Source of the DNA: JAVBKV01 sp031553885
Lineage (GTDB): Bacteria; Bacteroidota; Bacteroidia; Bacteroidales; Azobacteroidaceae
Assembly (NCBI GenBank): GCA_031553885.1
Contig: JAVBKV010000024.1
Span: forward strand, 13,968 to 77,967
Length of the DNA: 64,000 bases
Direction of reading: 5' to 3'
Shown: one piece after another, positions 16,083-25,082 of the stretch
Layout of the letters: each line of letters starts with the position of its first letter
Numbering within the stretch: the first letter of the stretch is position 1
Notes under the pieces: generated by a model
Database searches by the model: none
What the model saw: the letters and a program-made list of their open reading frames with translations, nothing else
Told to the model about the DNA's origin: nothing
Position numbers and translations under genes: made by a program

Positions 16083-17672
16083 TTAAACGGAACAAAGGTA
16101 GTAAAATACCCGAAATAGTACAAGTAATAAAAGCAAGTATAGGTATACTACCCGTTTTTTCATGAACAGTTGCGCTACAACAAGAAAAAACACATACATC
16201 AGACAGGCATCCCCGATACCCATCTCCAATCCGGTCAATGTACCATACGGCATCCGCTGCAGGACTTCCACTCCGGAAATAAAAAACAATAACATCCGGT
16301 TGACCGGCAAAAAGAGTATGGAAACCGACGGAAAAACACTGAACGCCAATAACGATACGGGTATCAGAATCATTAAGATTCCTACCAGAGGAATAACAAA
16401 TAAATTGGTAATTAAGAAAGTAAGCGGAAATTGATGAAAATAATAAATACTTACCGGCAAGGTTCCTATCTGAGCAGATGTCGACACGCAGCAAAGATCC
16501 CAGCAATACTTGACAATCCGTTGACGTATACTGTATAAATTTACCAGTAGCGGATTAATGATTATAATTCCCAGAACGGCCATAAAACTGAGCTGAAATC
16601 CGACATCAAACAATGATAGCGGATTATATAATAACATAAAAAAGGCAGAGGCCCCGACAGTATTGAATGTCAACGGACGCCTGGACAACGCCTCGCCAAT
16701 CCCGACAACACTAATCATAAGCGTGGCCCGGACAACCGATGGAGAAAGTCCCGTCAGAAAGGCAAACCACCACATAAACAGAACTATGACCAGCTGTCTG
16801 AATATCCGGACATGAGTACCCTGTCCCCAAAAAGAAAGTAAAAAATAAAGAACTCCATACAAAATGGCCGTATGCATCCCGCTGACGGACAAAACATGAG
16901 ACGCTCCTGTAGCTGAAAAACTCATCAGCAAATCGTTATCCATATCGTTGCGGTAACCCAACAACATAGCAGCTGCTACCTGGCAGTTTTTTTCCTCCGG
17001 TATCATTCGTTGTAAGCGAACCAATAAAAATCGCTGACAGGACAAAGCCAGAAAGCGAAGCTCATCCCATCCCGATACTGCAACAGTATCTTTCTGCCAA
17101 TACCTCTGCGGTACATACCCTGTAGCCGCCACACCCTGTTTACGCAGAAATGCCGGATAGTCAAACGGGATATCCCCGGAGAGTTGCCTGGGCTTATCCA
17201 GCCGGGCCCTCAGCCGGATACAGTCTCCGGCAACCAATTGATCGGCCAGGCTATCCTGCGCCAGATAAAGAATAATATTTTTATCAATCACTTCCAAACA
17301 AGAGTCGTCGTCCGTCGCCAGGATGCATGCTTTACACATCCGGCTTCTGGGTTTCCGGGACGGTTCATCCGTTATCCGGACCTGATAAGTATGTTCACCG
17401 GGAATCTGATTCCAATCAGATTGCAGAAAAGCATACCGGGTCAGAAAAGCAGCTCCGAAAAAACTTAAAAAAAGAATACTCCCGCCAAACAGCCAGCGAA
17501 AAGAATATTGATGATTGATCCCGGGTATAAGGGATATTAAAAGGAGTAAGCATGACAGCAACACTCCATAAAGGGAAATGGAGGCTATATCTTTATAATA
17601 TTGAACAGTAATACCGGCTACAAAAAATAATGTCAGCCTGAGAAAAGGCGAACGGCGTAAGGTTTGGTACAT
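16083..17672 (-). CDS. comEC: ComEC/Rec2-family membrane channel protein
   Basis: 529 residues with about ten membrane helices. An N-terminal three-helix part leads into a beta-rich OB-like segment (~100-200; GDCIRLRARLDKP), then the Competence domain with the hallmark LSVSGMHTAIL (~250) and GLSPSVVRATLM (~310). ComEC forms the inner-membrane channel that imports single-stranded DNA during natural transformation. The beta-lactamase-like nuclease domain seen at the C-terminus in many Gram-positive ComEC proteins is absent: the protein ends just after its last membrane helix. It lies between rpe and the DHH phosphoesterase. No other competence gene was recognised in the window. Confidence 0.85.
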   Translation of the reverse strand: MYQTLRRSPFLRLTLFFVAGITVQYYKDIASISLYGVLLSCLLLLISLIPGINHQYSFRWLFGGSILFLSFFGAAFLTRYAFLQSDWNQIPGEHTYQVRITDEPSRKPRSRMCKACILATDDDSCLEVIDKNIILYLAQDSLADQLVAGDCIRLRARLDKPRQLSGDIPFDYPAFLRKQGVAATGYVPQRYWQKDTVAVSGWDELRFLALSCQRFLLVRLQRMIPEEKNCQVAAAMLLGYRNDMDNDLLMSFSATGASHVLSVSGMHTAILYGVLYFLLSFWGQGTHVRIFRQLVIVLFMWWFAFLTGLSPSVVRATLMISVVGIGEALSRRPLTFNTVGASAFFMLLYNPLSLFDVGFQLSFMAVLGIIIINPLLVNLYSIRQRIVKYCWDLCCVSTSAQIGTLPVSIYYFHQFPLTFLITNLFVIPLVGILMILIPVSLLAFSVFPSVSILFLPVNRMLLFFISGVEVLQRMPYGTLTGLEMGIGDACLMYVFFLVVAQLFMKKRVVYLYLLLLLVLFRVFYYLCSV

Positions 17673-17747
17673 TAAGAATTAAGAATTAAGAGTTAAGAGT
17701 TAAGAGTTAAGAGTTAAGAGTTAAAAATTAAGGATTTAAGGTTAAGG
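17673..17747. repeat. Heptanucleotide tandem repeat (TTAAGAG units)
   Basis: About ten imperfect TTAAGAG/TTAAGAA/TTAAGG units stand head to tail between comEC and rpe and overlap the last bases of rpe. They occupy the whole spacer, so any ribosome-binding site for comEC lies within the repeat. Copy-number change here could affect comEC translation; that is inference. Confidence 0.85.
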
Positions 17748-18404
17748 AATGGGAGATAAAGTTTTTAGTTGGCGGATTGTGGCTTGGGGATCCGGAGAAT
17801 TAAAGACATAATTACCGGCAACCAGGACATCGGCTCCGGCTTTTATAAGCTCCAGGCCGGTCTCTAAATTGACTCCGCCGTCTACTTCGATGAGAGTATT
17901 CAGATTTTTCCTGACAATCATTTGTTTCAGGCGAACTATTTTGTCTATGGAATGATGGATAAACTGTTGTCCGCCAAACCCGGGATTTACGGACATAATC
18001 AATACCATATCCACATCCTGAATAATATCCTCCAACACTTCTACCGGGGTGTGCGGATTCAAGGTAACTCCGGCTTTCATTCCGGCCTCCTTGATTGCTC
18101 CAATCGTACGATGTAAATGTGTACAGGCCTCGTAATGCACATTCATCAGGTAAGCGCCCAAATCCCGGACTTCCGGAATAAACTTCTGGGGCTCTACAAT
18201 CATCAGATGCACATCCAACGGTTTGGTACAAACTTTGGCAACATGCTTTATCACTGGAAATCCAAAGGAAATATTCGGGACAAAAACTCCGTCCATTACA
18301 TCCAAATGCAACCAGTCAGCTTCACTCCGGTTGATCATTTCAATGTCACGTTCCAGATGCAGAAAATCTGCCGACAATAATGAAGGGGCTATCAGAAAAG
18401 ACAT
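17742..18404 (-). CDS. rpe: Ribulose-phosphate 3-epimerase
   Basis: 220 residues, a TIM barrel of standard length. Diagnostic segments: IAPSLLSADF at the start, HLDVMDGVFVPN (metal and catalytic Asp, ~32-43), DVHLMI (~64), SVNPGFGGQQF (~142) and EVDGGVN (~172, second catalytic Asp). It interconverts ribulose-5-P and xylulose-5-P in the pentose phosphate pathway. It has its own upstream box at 18422-18429. The stop codon lies inside the start of the TTAAGAG repeat, so the last codons may have been shaped by it. Confidence 0.95.
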   Translation of the reverse strand: MSFLIAPSLLSADFLHLERDIEMINRSEADWLHLDVMDGVFVPNISFGFPVIKHVAKVCTKPLDVHLMIVEPQKFIPEVRDLGAYLMNVHYEACTHLHRTIGAIKEAGMKAGVTLNPHTPVEVLEDIIQDVDMVLIMSVNPGFGGQQFIHHSIDKIVRLKQMIVRKNLNTLIEVDGGVNLETGLELIKAGADVLVAGNYVFNSPDPQATIRQLKTLSPIP

Positions 18405-18421
18405 AGCTTATAAGTTTTAGA

Positions 18422-18429
18422 CAAAGTTA
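18422..18429 (-). promoter_or_regulatory. Putative -7 box for rpe
   Basis: Minus-strand TAACTTTG, 18 bp before the rpe ATG. No clear -33 TTTG at 19-21 bp upstream, because that segment is taken up by the neighbouring repeat. Confidence 0.45.
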
Positions 18430-18447
18430 AGATTTTTATTTAAAATG

Positions 18448-18515
18448 GAGAGTTGAGAATGGAGAATGGAGAATTAAAAACGAAAATAACTCTCAATTCT
18501 CCATTCTCAACTCTC
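18448..18515. repeat. Inverted repeat of GGAGAAT/GAGTTGA simple sequence
   Basis: A perfect 20-nt inverted repeat, GAGAGTTGAGAATGGAGAAT at 18448-18467 against its complement at 18496-18515, would fold into a long hairpin with a 28-nt loop. It separates rpe from the small frame upstream and may act as a transcript end, although no T tract follows. Its unit composition is shared with other repeats in this window (49603-49691). Confidence 0.85.
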
Positions 18516-18699
18516 AATTCAGAACCAATCCCGATAAGCTCTCGGGCAACTTTTTTTCCACATGATAAGAGCATGCAAACTGCAATATCAAAGATAAGGT
18601 TTGCTTCTTCGGATTATAATATTTCCGGACATTTTCTTTTTTCATCGCTCTGCAAAAATCATCGGCATTATTCGGTGTAGACATTTGATGCATAGGCAT
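18514..18699 (-). CDS. Small hypothetical protein downstream of the sigma factor
   Basis: 61 residues from ATG 18699 (MPMHQMSTPNN); inner starts at 18684 and 18645 are also possible. The central part, MKKENVRKYYNPKKQTLSLI, is basic with a helical look and ends in PESLSGLVLN. I do not recognise the family, but the lysine/tyrosine pattern is unlike random AT-rich sequence, and the frame follows the sigma-factor gene on the same strand. Its final codons and stop fall in the arm of the repeat at 18448-18515, so the C-terminus may be recent. It is a hypothetical gene and the call is tentative. Confidence 0.45.
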   Translation of the reverse strand: MPMHQMSTPNNADDFCRAMKKENVRKYYNPKKQTLSLILQFACSYHVEKKLPESLSGLVLN

Positions 18700-18768
18700 A
18701 TTTAAATTATTGTTTATACATACAAAACGTACACCACTCCAATATATTGCACGCAAATAAAAAAAGTT

Positions 18769-19362
18769 TTAGTCCATAGTCAAAATCATATTTTTTTCTT
18801 CAGCCAGACGACGCATATTCAATATAGCATAGCGCATACGTCCCAACGCCGTATTAATACTGACTCCCGTAATATCGGCAATCTCTTTAAAACTTAAATC
18901 CTGATAATAACGCAGGATCAAGACCTCCTTCTGATTATCAGGAAGGCATTCGATCAATTTTCTGACATCCAGCATAATCTGATCTTTTACGATCATATCT
19001 TCTACCGTTCCGTCAGAAAGTTTGGCGTTGTTGAACAAATCCACATCACATTCATCGTTTGAAACGGTCTGTTCATTTTTTTCCTGGCGATAATTATCAA
19101 TAATCAGATTATGAGCTATACGACTGAGCCATGCACGGAATTTACCATTCTCTGTATAGCGGCCTTGTTTGATAGTCACAATTGCCTTCACAAAAGTTTC
19201 CTGGAAGATGTCTTCTGCCAACTCCCTGTTTCGAATGATAAAATAGATGTAAGAATAAAGACTACTTCTATGACGGTTCAATAGAACATCAAAAGCGGAA
19301 TTATTGCCTTGTGCATAAACAACGACCAATTCTTCATCAGTCATCTTTTTTAATTGTACCAT
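18769..19362 (-). CDS. ECF-type RNA polymerase sigma factor
   Basis: 197 residues of sigma-70 family group 4. Region 2 (~10-95) shows ELAEDIFQETFVKAI and WLSRIAHNLIIDNYR; region 4 (~135-190) shows LPDNQKEVLILRYYQDLSFKEIADITGVSINTALGRMR, with a helix-turn-helix. No anti-sigma gene with a FecR or zinc-finger domain follows, which is unusual for an ECF factor and suggests control by other means. A TTACTTTG box near 19441-19448 may be its promoter, leaving a leader of about 75 nt. Confidence 0.92.
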   Translation of the reverse strand: MVQLKKMTDEELVVVYAQGNNSAFDVLLNRHRSSLYSYIYFIIRNRELAEDIFQETFVKAIVTIKQGRYTENGKFRAWLSRIAHNLIIDNYRQEKNEQTVSNDECDVDLFNNAKLSDGTVEDMIVKDQIMLDVRKLIECLPDNQKEVLILRYYQDLSFKEIADITGVSINTALGRMRYAILNMRRLAEEKNMILTMD

Positions 19363-19515
19363 TACTTTTATCTTAAAAATTCAAGAGTAATGTTGTGCTA
19401 TAGGCAATTCATTTTAACGGTAAGACATTTGTTATCGTTGCAAAGTAAATAAGAAAAAACCAGGAATCCAACTATTTTTTAATGATTTTTACAAAACGTG
19501 TGTTATATGAAACAA

Positions 19516-19548
19516 AATACCGTGTTTTGAAGGACAAAACACGGTATT
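19516..19548 (-). terminator. Rho-independent terminator after the FadL-like gene
   Basis: Perfect 14-bp arms (AATACCGTGTTTTG and its complement) around a 5-nt loop, with TTTTG following on the minus strand. It lies 20 bp past the stop at 19569. Confidence 0.88.
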
Positions 19549-19568
19549 GCACTAATTATTTACATGAA

Positions 19569-21137
19569 CTAAAACTTATAACCTACTGTCAACAGGCCTT
19601 TATAAGTATTATTTTTTAATTTCGCCGGAGTTGAATCAACAACTATCCTTCCATTTCCATCGAGAAATTTTGTAAAGTAATACAGATCGTCGGTTTGACT
19701 TCTCCAGACAAAAGCTAAATCCGCATAAAAATGGGGAGTAAACCGGTAACCCACCCCCCAGGTCAGGTGATTAACATCTCCCTCAATTGTATAATGAGGA
19801 ATCGTACCCGGAGGTGTTACTTCGGTATTCCCATCTTTCATTTGTTTCGTATAAGGATTTTGCATCCAGGCATAACCCAAGCGGGCAGAAAACTGCGGAG
19901 TAACACGGTACTCCAAACCGGCTCTCAGCGTTGAGGCCACCTTAAAATCCTGATCGACATAATCATTAACCCACTGCACATTATAACCATCCTCATCTTT
20001 TGTATTCATTGCCGTGTAATCTTTGATCTCATAATCGAGGCTGACAACTGCCTGAGATCCTAAGATAGCTGCAGCACTGAACACCCAGCTGTAAGGCGTC
20101 TGGAATTTATAATCATTATGAGGAGGAGGATCCCCTCCGGGAGTCCAGGCACGGGTCGTAACCACATCCGGTCCATCCACATATTCAAATATCGTATTGG
20201 CTGAAAAATAATCCGTCATGGAAGTATACCATGTCGGAGAATGGTAAGCTACTCCCACTCGCAACGCATCTACCGGACGAAAAATAGCCCCGACAGAAAC
20301 CTGGTAACCGGAACCATCCGTTTCCAATTGATTATAAAAGTCATAACCTTCATTTTTTCCTGTATTGAAATTTTCCGTATAAGCAGAACTCATGGAGTAA
20401 TACATATCGGTCAAAGAAAAAGTCAAACCCAAATACAGTTTATCCGAAATATTAGTTCCGGCTGTAAAATCATACGATTCGACATAGCCCCTTTCAGAAA
20501 CGGAAAGGAGAGGATTAAGGGTATACCCCTGAATCCGGGGAACATATTGATCGGTAGTCCCGTTGACCTGGGCAATCAGATCACCCTGAAATCCCAGAAT
20601 ACTCATCCAGGGAAGCCCCGACCAGTAAGGATCATAACTATCCGTCGACTCTAAGCGGGTGCTACTTGTTCCGTTGGTTAGCTTGGCAATCAAATCCGTC
20701 AATGAGGATCCCATATTCTGTCCCGATGCCGTATATTGACGATCAAAATTCTTCAGTCGATTGTACGAAAAACCAAAGTTAACACTCTGAACACCATCAC
20801 TTCCTGTAGGAAAATAACCCATGTAAGACAAGTTATCAAAGTTAAATTTGAATTTACTCTGTTCGTGTTTGGTCCCCATCCAATTGGTACTAATATCTGT
20901 GGAAGTAAAATTCATACTCGCCACTATTTCGGAAGAACGATAAACACCGATTCCCGCAGGATTTATAGCAACTCCTGTTACGTCACCACCCAAGGCACCG
21001 AACGCACCTCCCATGGCTTGCCCACGGGCGGTTCCCGTTAAATCGTTACGAGACATACGCAAGGCATCGATTTCACCTTGTCCGAAAGAACATATACACA
21101 CACTAAGTGCGATCAATAAGAATAGATTACGTTTCAT
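19569..21137 (-). CDS. FadL/OmpP1-type outer-membrane transport protein
   Basis: 522 residues with a signal peptide (MKRNLFLLIALSVCICSFGQ), then the family's N-terminal hatch pattern: DALRMSRNDLTGTARGQAMGGAFGALGGDVTGVAINPAG and YRSSEIV (residues ~23-70). The remainder alternates hydrophobic and aromatic strands and ends in TVGYKF, a typical outer-membrane C-terminus. FadL-like barrels let long-chain fatty acids or other hydrophobic compounds cross the outer membrane. A role like PorV in type IX secretion is possible by family resemblance but is not indicated specifically. It is last in a three-gene minus-strand group that starts at 23108. Confidence 0.85.
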   Translation of the reverse strand: MKRNLFLLIALSVCICSFGQGEIDALRMSRNDLTGTARGQAMGGAFGALGGDVTGVAINPAGIGVYRSSEIVASMNFTSTDISTNWMGTKHEQSKFKFNFDNLSYMGYFPTGSDGVQSVNFGFSYNRLKNFDRQYTASGQNMGSSLTDLIAKLTNGTSSTRLESTDSYDPYWSGLPWMSILGFQGDLIAQVNGTTDQYVPRIQGYTLNPLLSVSERGYVESYDFTAGTNISDKLYLGLTFSLTDMYYSMSSAYTENFNTGKNEGYDFYNQLETDGSGYQVSVGAIFRPVDALRVGVAYHSPTWYTSMTDYFSANTIFEYVDGPDVVTTRAWTPGGDPPPHNDYKFQTPYSWVFSAAAILGSQAVVSLDYEIKDYTAMNTKDEDGYNVQWVNDYVDQDFKVASTLRAGLEYRVTPQFSARLGYAWMQNPYTKQMKDGNTEVTPPGTIPHYTIEGDVNHLTWGVGYRFTPHFYADLAFVWRSQTDDLYYFTKFLDGNGRIVVDSTPAKLKNNTYKGLLTVGYKF

Positions 21138-21169
21138 AAAGTTTAGTTTTTAGTTAATCACCCGGGATC

Positions 21170-22525
21170 TTACCTTCTTCCACCTCCACCGGAAGAACGG
21201 GAACTAGAACTTCCGCCTCCACTGCTACTTCCGGAAGAACGGGAGCTTGAGCTTCCACCTCCACTACTTCCTGATGAGTAACTGCTACCTCCACTACTAC
21301 CGGAAGAATAGCTACTGGAAGAAGACGAAGAACGACCGCTGCTGTAAGTCGAGCCGCTCGAACTCCCACTATTATAAGACCTTGAAGAAGAACCACTGTA
21401 AGAGCTTCCTGAAGAACTACTCGAACGTGTTGTTCCCTCATAATTATAGTTGGATGATGAACCGTTGTTACTATTCGAACTTATGGTTCTTGTACGGGTT
21501 GTAACTCCGGATGAACTACTACGTCCGGAAACCGCTTCCTGACCGCTTTCCGTATTCCGGCGAACCGTACGGGTAGTTGTTCCCGGATCTGAAGAAGTAG
21601 ATCTGCGTGTTGTTGTACGGTATTGGGAATCATCGGAAGAAGTCCTCGTAGATGTTGAATATTCGGAAGACCTGCCGCTGGAAGTTCTGCCGGAAACAGA
21701 AGAACCCCTTGTTGTAGAAGACCTACCGCTGGTATAACCATCAGAAGAGCGTCCTGAGCCATAATCAGCTGAACGTCCTGCAGAATACCTCGAACTACGG
21801 CCACTACTGTAAGTGCTGCTGCGTCCTCCGGGATAATAATTATGCGAACGGGATCCGGCATAATAACCGTCGTAATAGCCATAACTGTATCCCCCCCAGC
21901 CTCCACCGTAATAACACCAGGGATCATACCAGGGTGAATACCATCCGGTATACCAAGGAGAGTACCATCCGGTATACCAGGGTGAATACCAGCGAGAACC
22001 CCAATACCATGAAGAGCCCCAACCACCGTAATACCACGGATCGTACCAGCCATAATAACCTGATCCATAGCCTCCGTTGAAATTAATAGTCAAGGAAGAA
22101 TTAGAAGCCGGTTGTTCCTCGAAATCCAGTTCATATCCGTTACCATCATAGTAAATATTGACGTTATCGGCACCTACGATAGTAATTTTGGATGGATCAT
22201 GAAACTTAACAATCCGTTGGGTATATTCACCCTCCACATATTCTACAACCGAATCTTCGGGAACTATTTCTTCTTCTACATAAAGAGTATCGTTGATGTA
22301 CCTCCTGTTGTATTCATCAATGTCACGATCACTACTAACCGTCGCTGCCACAACAACAGGTTTTGCTTCTTTCTGAGGTTCGGATTTTTTTACTTCTTTC
22401 TGAGGTTCGGATTTTTTGCTCTTGGTTGAGTAATATACATCATCTGTAAATCCCTCATCCTGAGCTACAATCGAAAATGCCAAAGAAAGCATCACTAACA
22501 AAGAACACCATTTGACAGTTTTCAT
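21170..22525 (-). CDS. Secreted low-complexity protein rich in Ser, Gly, Tyr, Trp and Arg
   Basis: 451 residues with a signal peptide (SLAFSIVAQ, cleavage ~21). Three zones follow: a charged N-terminal part with a duplicated KKSEPQKE (~37-52) and a small beta-strand region (KITIVGADNVNIYYDGNGYEL), then an aromatic zone with tandem GWYSPWYT units (~165-195), then ~230 residues of SSGRSS-type sequence ending in GGGGRR. I recognise no family; the composition recalls silk-like or adhesive matrix proteins. Low-complexity DNA of this type can gain and lose units. The 32-bp gap to the FadL-like gene suggests co-transcription. Confidence 0.7.
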   Translation of the reverse strand: MKTVKWCSLLVMLSLAFSIVAQDEGFTDDVYYSTKSKKSEPQKEVKKSEPQKEAKPVVVAATVSSDRDIDEYNRRYINDTLYVEEEIVPEDSVVEYVEGEYTQRIVKFHDPSKITIVGADNVNIYYDGNGYELDFEEQPASNSSLTINFNGGYGSGYYGWYDPWYYGGWGSSWYWGSRWYSPWYTGWYSPWYTGWYSPWYDPWCYYGGGWGGYSYGYYDGYYAGSRSHNYYPGGRSSTYSSGRSSRYSAGRSADYGSGRSSDGYTSGRSSTTRGSSVSGRTSSGRSSEYSTSTRTSSDDSQYRTTTRRSTSSDPGTTTRTVRRNTESGQEAVSGRSSSSGVTTRTRTISSNSNNGSSSNYNYEGTTRSSSSSGSSYSGSSSRSYNSGSSSGSTYSSGRSSSSSSSYSSGSSGGSSYSSGSSGGGSSSSRSSGSSSGGGSSSSRSSGGGGRR

Positions 22526-22718
22526 AGTTTTAATCTCCTATTTATTTTGTAAAACAATTAGTATATTAGCTGTAAGTTAGACGAATCAAACCGGTTTTCG
22601 TTTAAACAAAACACAAGTCTTTTCAATACAAAAATATAAAAAATTGCAAACGCTGCAAGGAGATGAGAAATATTTAACTTATTTTACATTATAACCTACG
22701 GAATAAAATACATTATCT

Positions 22719-23108
22719 TCATATATCTGTTTCGGATACAGTACTATGAATGATATCCAAATGCTCTTTGATTTTTCCAGCCCAGGAAGCTCTTTTTAGT
22801 TGCCATTTTTGAAATTGCTCGTTCGTAAGTACAGCTTTCAACCCGGAAATTTTAGCCTCGAAAGCTTCCACCCATCCGGTTTTCTCGGAAATAAAATTTT
22901 CCATTTTTTTTGCGTAATCCAGGTTTATCTCCTTTACTTTTTGTTTTTGTTTTCCATTCAAAGAAAGATCGGCAGTCATGACTTCCGTTTGATTATCAGC
23001 CAACTCTTCCGGAGTCGGCTTAATAACAACCGGAGTCTGGGCCGTCAGTGAAAAAGAAAACATCCAGCACACAAGGAGATAAAGTCCTTTTACGAACATC
23101 GTTTTCAT
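22719..23108 (-). CDS. Small exported helical protein (Spy/LTXXQ-like)
   Basis: 129 residues from the ATG at 23108, which begins a signal peptide (MFVKGLYLLVCWMFSFSLTAQ). The mature part is almost all helical, with LSLNGKQKQKVKEINLDYAKKMENF and VLTNEQFQKWQ segments, a pattern like Spy/CpxP LTXXQ periplasmic proteins that prevent misfolding or sense envelope stress. The residual frame open to 23132 adds eight codons before the signal peptide and is less likely. A 193-bp spacer with no clear hairpin separates it from the Ser/Gly-rich gene. Function remains inferred. Confidence 0.6.
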   Translation of the reverse strand: MKTMFVKGLYLLVCWMFSFSLTAQTPVVIKPTPEELADNQTEVMTADLSLNGKQKQKVKEINLDYAKKMENFISEKTGWVEAFEAKISGLKAVLTNEQFQKWQLKRASWAGKIKEHLDIIHSTVSETDI

Positions 23109-23258
23109 TGATAATTTAATTAAGTGATACAATCGTCGTTTTTTTATCTACAATCAATAGAACAGAGAATCGGTTATCGATGTTGATTAAAAAAAGTTAT
23201 TTATAATGTAAAGTCCATAAGATAATCAGACAGTGTTTCCACCTACATTCTTTTTGTA

Positions 23259-23266
23259 TACCTTTG
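23259..23266 (+). promoter_or_regulatory. Putative -7 box directly before ygiQ
   Basis: TACCTTTG followed by CACT and the ATG at 23271. With such a short distance the transcript would start at or next to the start codon, so translation would be leaderless or nearly so. Confidence 0.55.
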
Positions 23267-23270
23267 CACT

Positions 23271-25082
23271 ATGAAACAATGGAAATTAACGGATTGGTTG
23301 CCCACTACCAAAAAAGAAACCGAACTGAGAGGCTGGGATGAACTGGATGTAATTTTTTTCACAGGAGATGCATACGTGGATCATCCTTCCTTCGGAGCGG
23401 CGGTAATCGGGAGAACCCTGGAAGCGATGGGACTGAAAGTTGCAATTGTACCCCAACCCAACTGGAGGGATGACGGGCGTGATTTCAAAAAACTGGGAAA
23501 ACCCAGGCTTTTCTTTGCTGTCTCTGCCGGAGCTATGGACTCCATGATCAATAAATATACAGCCAACAAACGACTCCGATCGGAAGATGCTTACACACCG
23601 GATGCCAGGACGGATATGCGCCCGGAATATCCGACCATTGTATATACCAGGTTTCTTAAGCAGTTCTTTCCGGACACTCCGATCGTAATCGGAGGTATTG
23701 AAGCTTCCCTGCGCCGATTATCCCACTACGACTACTGGCAGGACAAACTTTTACCCGGAATACTGGCACAATCTGAAGCCGACTTGCTGATTTACGGCAT
23801 GGGAGAAAAACCGGTACGGGCATTGGTTGAGGGGATGAAAAATCAGAAAGAGGTCAAAGAACTGACCCATATCCCTCAAACCGTATTCAAGACTACATTC
23901 ATAGAGCCGGCTGATAACGATATCCTGTTGTTTTCATACGAAGAATGCTTGAAGGATAAAAAGAAACAGGCTCAAAATTTCCGTCACATCGAAGAGGAAT
24001 CGAATAAATACAACGCTTCCCGTCTAATACAACCAACAGGGAATCAATATATGGTTGTCAACCCTCCTTATCCTCCTCTGACTACAGAAGAAATAGATGT
24101 GGTTTACGATTTACCCTACACCCGCCTGCCCCATCCGAAATACAAGGAAAAAAGGATTCCTGCCTACGAAATGATCCGGCACTCGATTACTATTCACAGG
24201 GGATGTTTCGGAGGATGTGCATTCTGCACCATATCGGCTCATCAGGGAAAATTCATTGCTTCCCGCTCTGTAAAATCCATATTAAAAGAGGTCAGGCAGA
24301 TAACTGAAATGCCGGATTTCAAAGGATACCTGAGCGATCTGGGAGGGCCATCGGCCAATATGTACCGCATGCAGGGAAAAGACCTGAAAATATGCAGCAA
24401 GTGTGCAAAACCGTCCTGCATCTACCCCAAAATATGCCCGAACCTGAATGCCGACCATCAGCCTTTGCTGGAACTTTACCGGGCAGTAGACCAGGTTCCC
24501 GGAATAAAGAAATCATTCATCGGCAGTGGAATCCGTTACGACATGCTGCTCCACTCCTACCCGGACGGCAAATTGAACCGGGCTGCCGGAGATTACACCA
24601 AAGAACTGATCGTCAATCATGTATCCGGAAGGTTAAAGGTAGCTCCGGAACATACTTCCTCTGAGGTACTGAATTATATCCGCAAGCCTTCGTTCGATTC
24701 TTTTTATCAGTTCAAAAGAATTTTCGATAAGATTAATAAAGATTACGACCTGAATCAGCAGTTGATCCCTTATTTCATCAGTTCACACCCGGGCTGTACC
24801 GAAACGGATATGGCCGAACTGGCTGTTGTTTCAAAGTCACTGAATTTCCAATTGGAACAGGTTCAGGATTTTACTCCCACTCCAATGACCCTATCTACTG
24901 AAATCTATTACAGCGGATATCATCCTTATTCGCTCAAGCCTGTATTCACTCCACGCAGCCGGGAAGAAAAACTCAATCAACGACAGTATTTCTTCTGGTA
25001 CGACAGGGAATACAAGCAACCCATTATCCGTTCGCTCAATCGGTTGAAACGTCCAGATCTGATAAAAAAACTGTATTCGTAA
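23271..25082 (+). CDS. YgiQ-family radical SAM protein
   Basis: 603 residues. The N-terminal domain opens with LTDWLPTTKKE and DVIFFTGDAYVDHPSFGAAVIGR, a strong family signature. The radical-SAM cluster site is RGCFGGCAFCTI (~305-316; CxxxCxxC), followed by GPSANMYRM and a second cysteine group (CSKCAKPSCIYPKICPN, ~378-395) which may hold another metal centre. The C-terminus has TPTPMTLST..YYSG. YgiQ is conserved in many bacteria but its reaction is not established. It is monocistronic and its stop abuts the convergent AMP-ligase gene. Confidence 0.92.
   Translation: MKQWKLTDWLPTTKKETELRGWDELDVIFFTGDAYVDHPSFGAAVIGRTLEAMGLKVAIVPQPNWRDDGRDFKKLGKPRLFFAVSAGAMDSMINKYTANKRLRSEDAYTPDARTDMRPEYPTIVYTRFLKQFFPDTPIVIGGIEASLRRLSHYDYWQDKLLPGILAQSEADLLIYGMGEKPVRALVEGMKNQKEVKELTHIPQTVFKTTFIEPADNDILLFSYEECLKDKKKQAQNFRHIEEESNKYNASRLIQPTGNQYMVVNPPYPPLTTEEIDVVYDLPYTRLPHPKYKEKRIPAYEMIRHSITIHRGCFGGCAFCTISAHQGKFIASRSVKSILKEVRQITEMPDFKGYLSDLGGPSANMYRMQGKDLKICSKCAKPSCIYPKICPNLNADHQPLLELYRAVDQVPGIKKSFIGSGIRYDMLLHSYPDGKLNRAAGDYTKELIVNHVSGRLKVAPEHTSSEVLNYIRKPSFDSFYQFKRIFDKINKDYDLNQQLIPYFISSHPGCTETDMAELAVVSKSLNFQLEQVQDFTPTPMTLSTEIYYSGYHPYSLKPVFTPRSREEKLNQRQYFFWYDREYKQPIIRSLNRLKRPDLIKKLYS

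Noticed and set aside
16072..16506. 144-codon minus-strand frame overlapping comEC
   Set aside because: Same-strand alternate frame of comEC; no independent signal.
17673..17747. Possible CRISPR-like array
   Set aside because: Units are 7 bp and contiguous, with no spacers and no cas genes.
21481..22068. 195-codon frame overlapping the Ser/Gly-rich gene
   Set aside because: Out-of-frame translation of a repetitive gene; the main frame has a signal peptide and balanced start.
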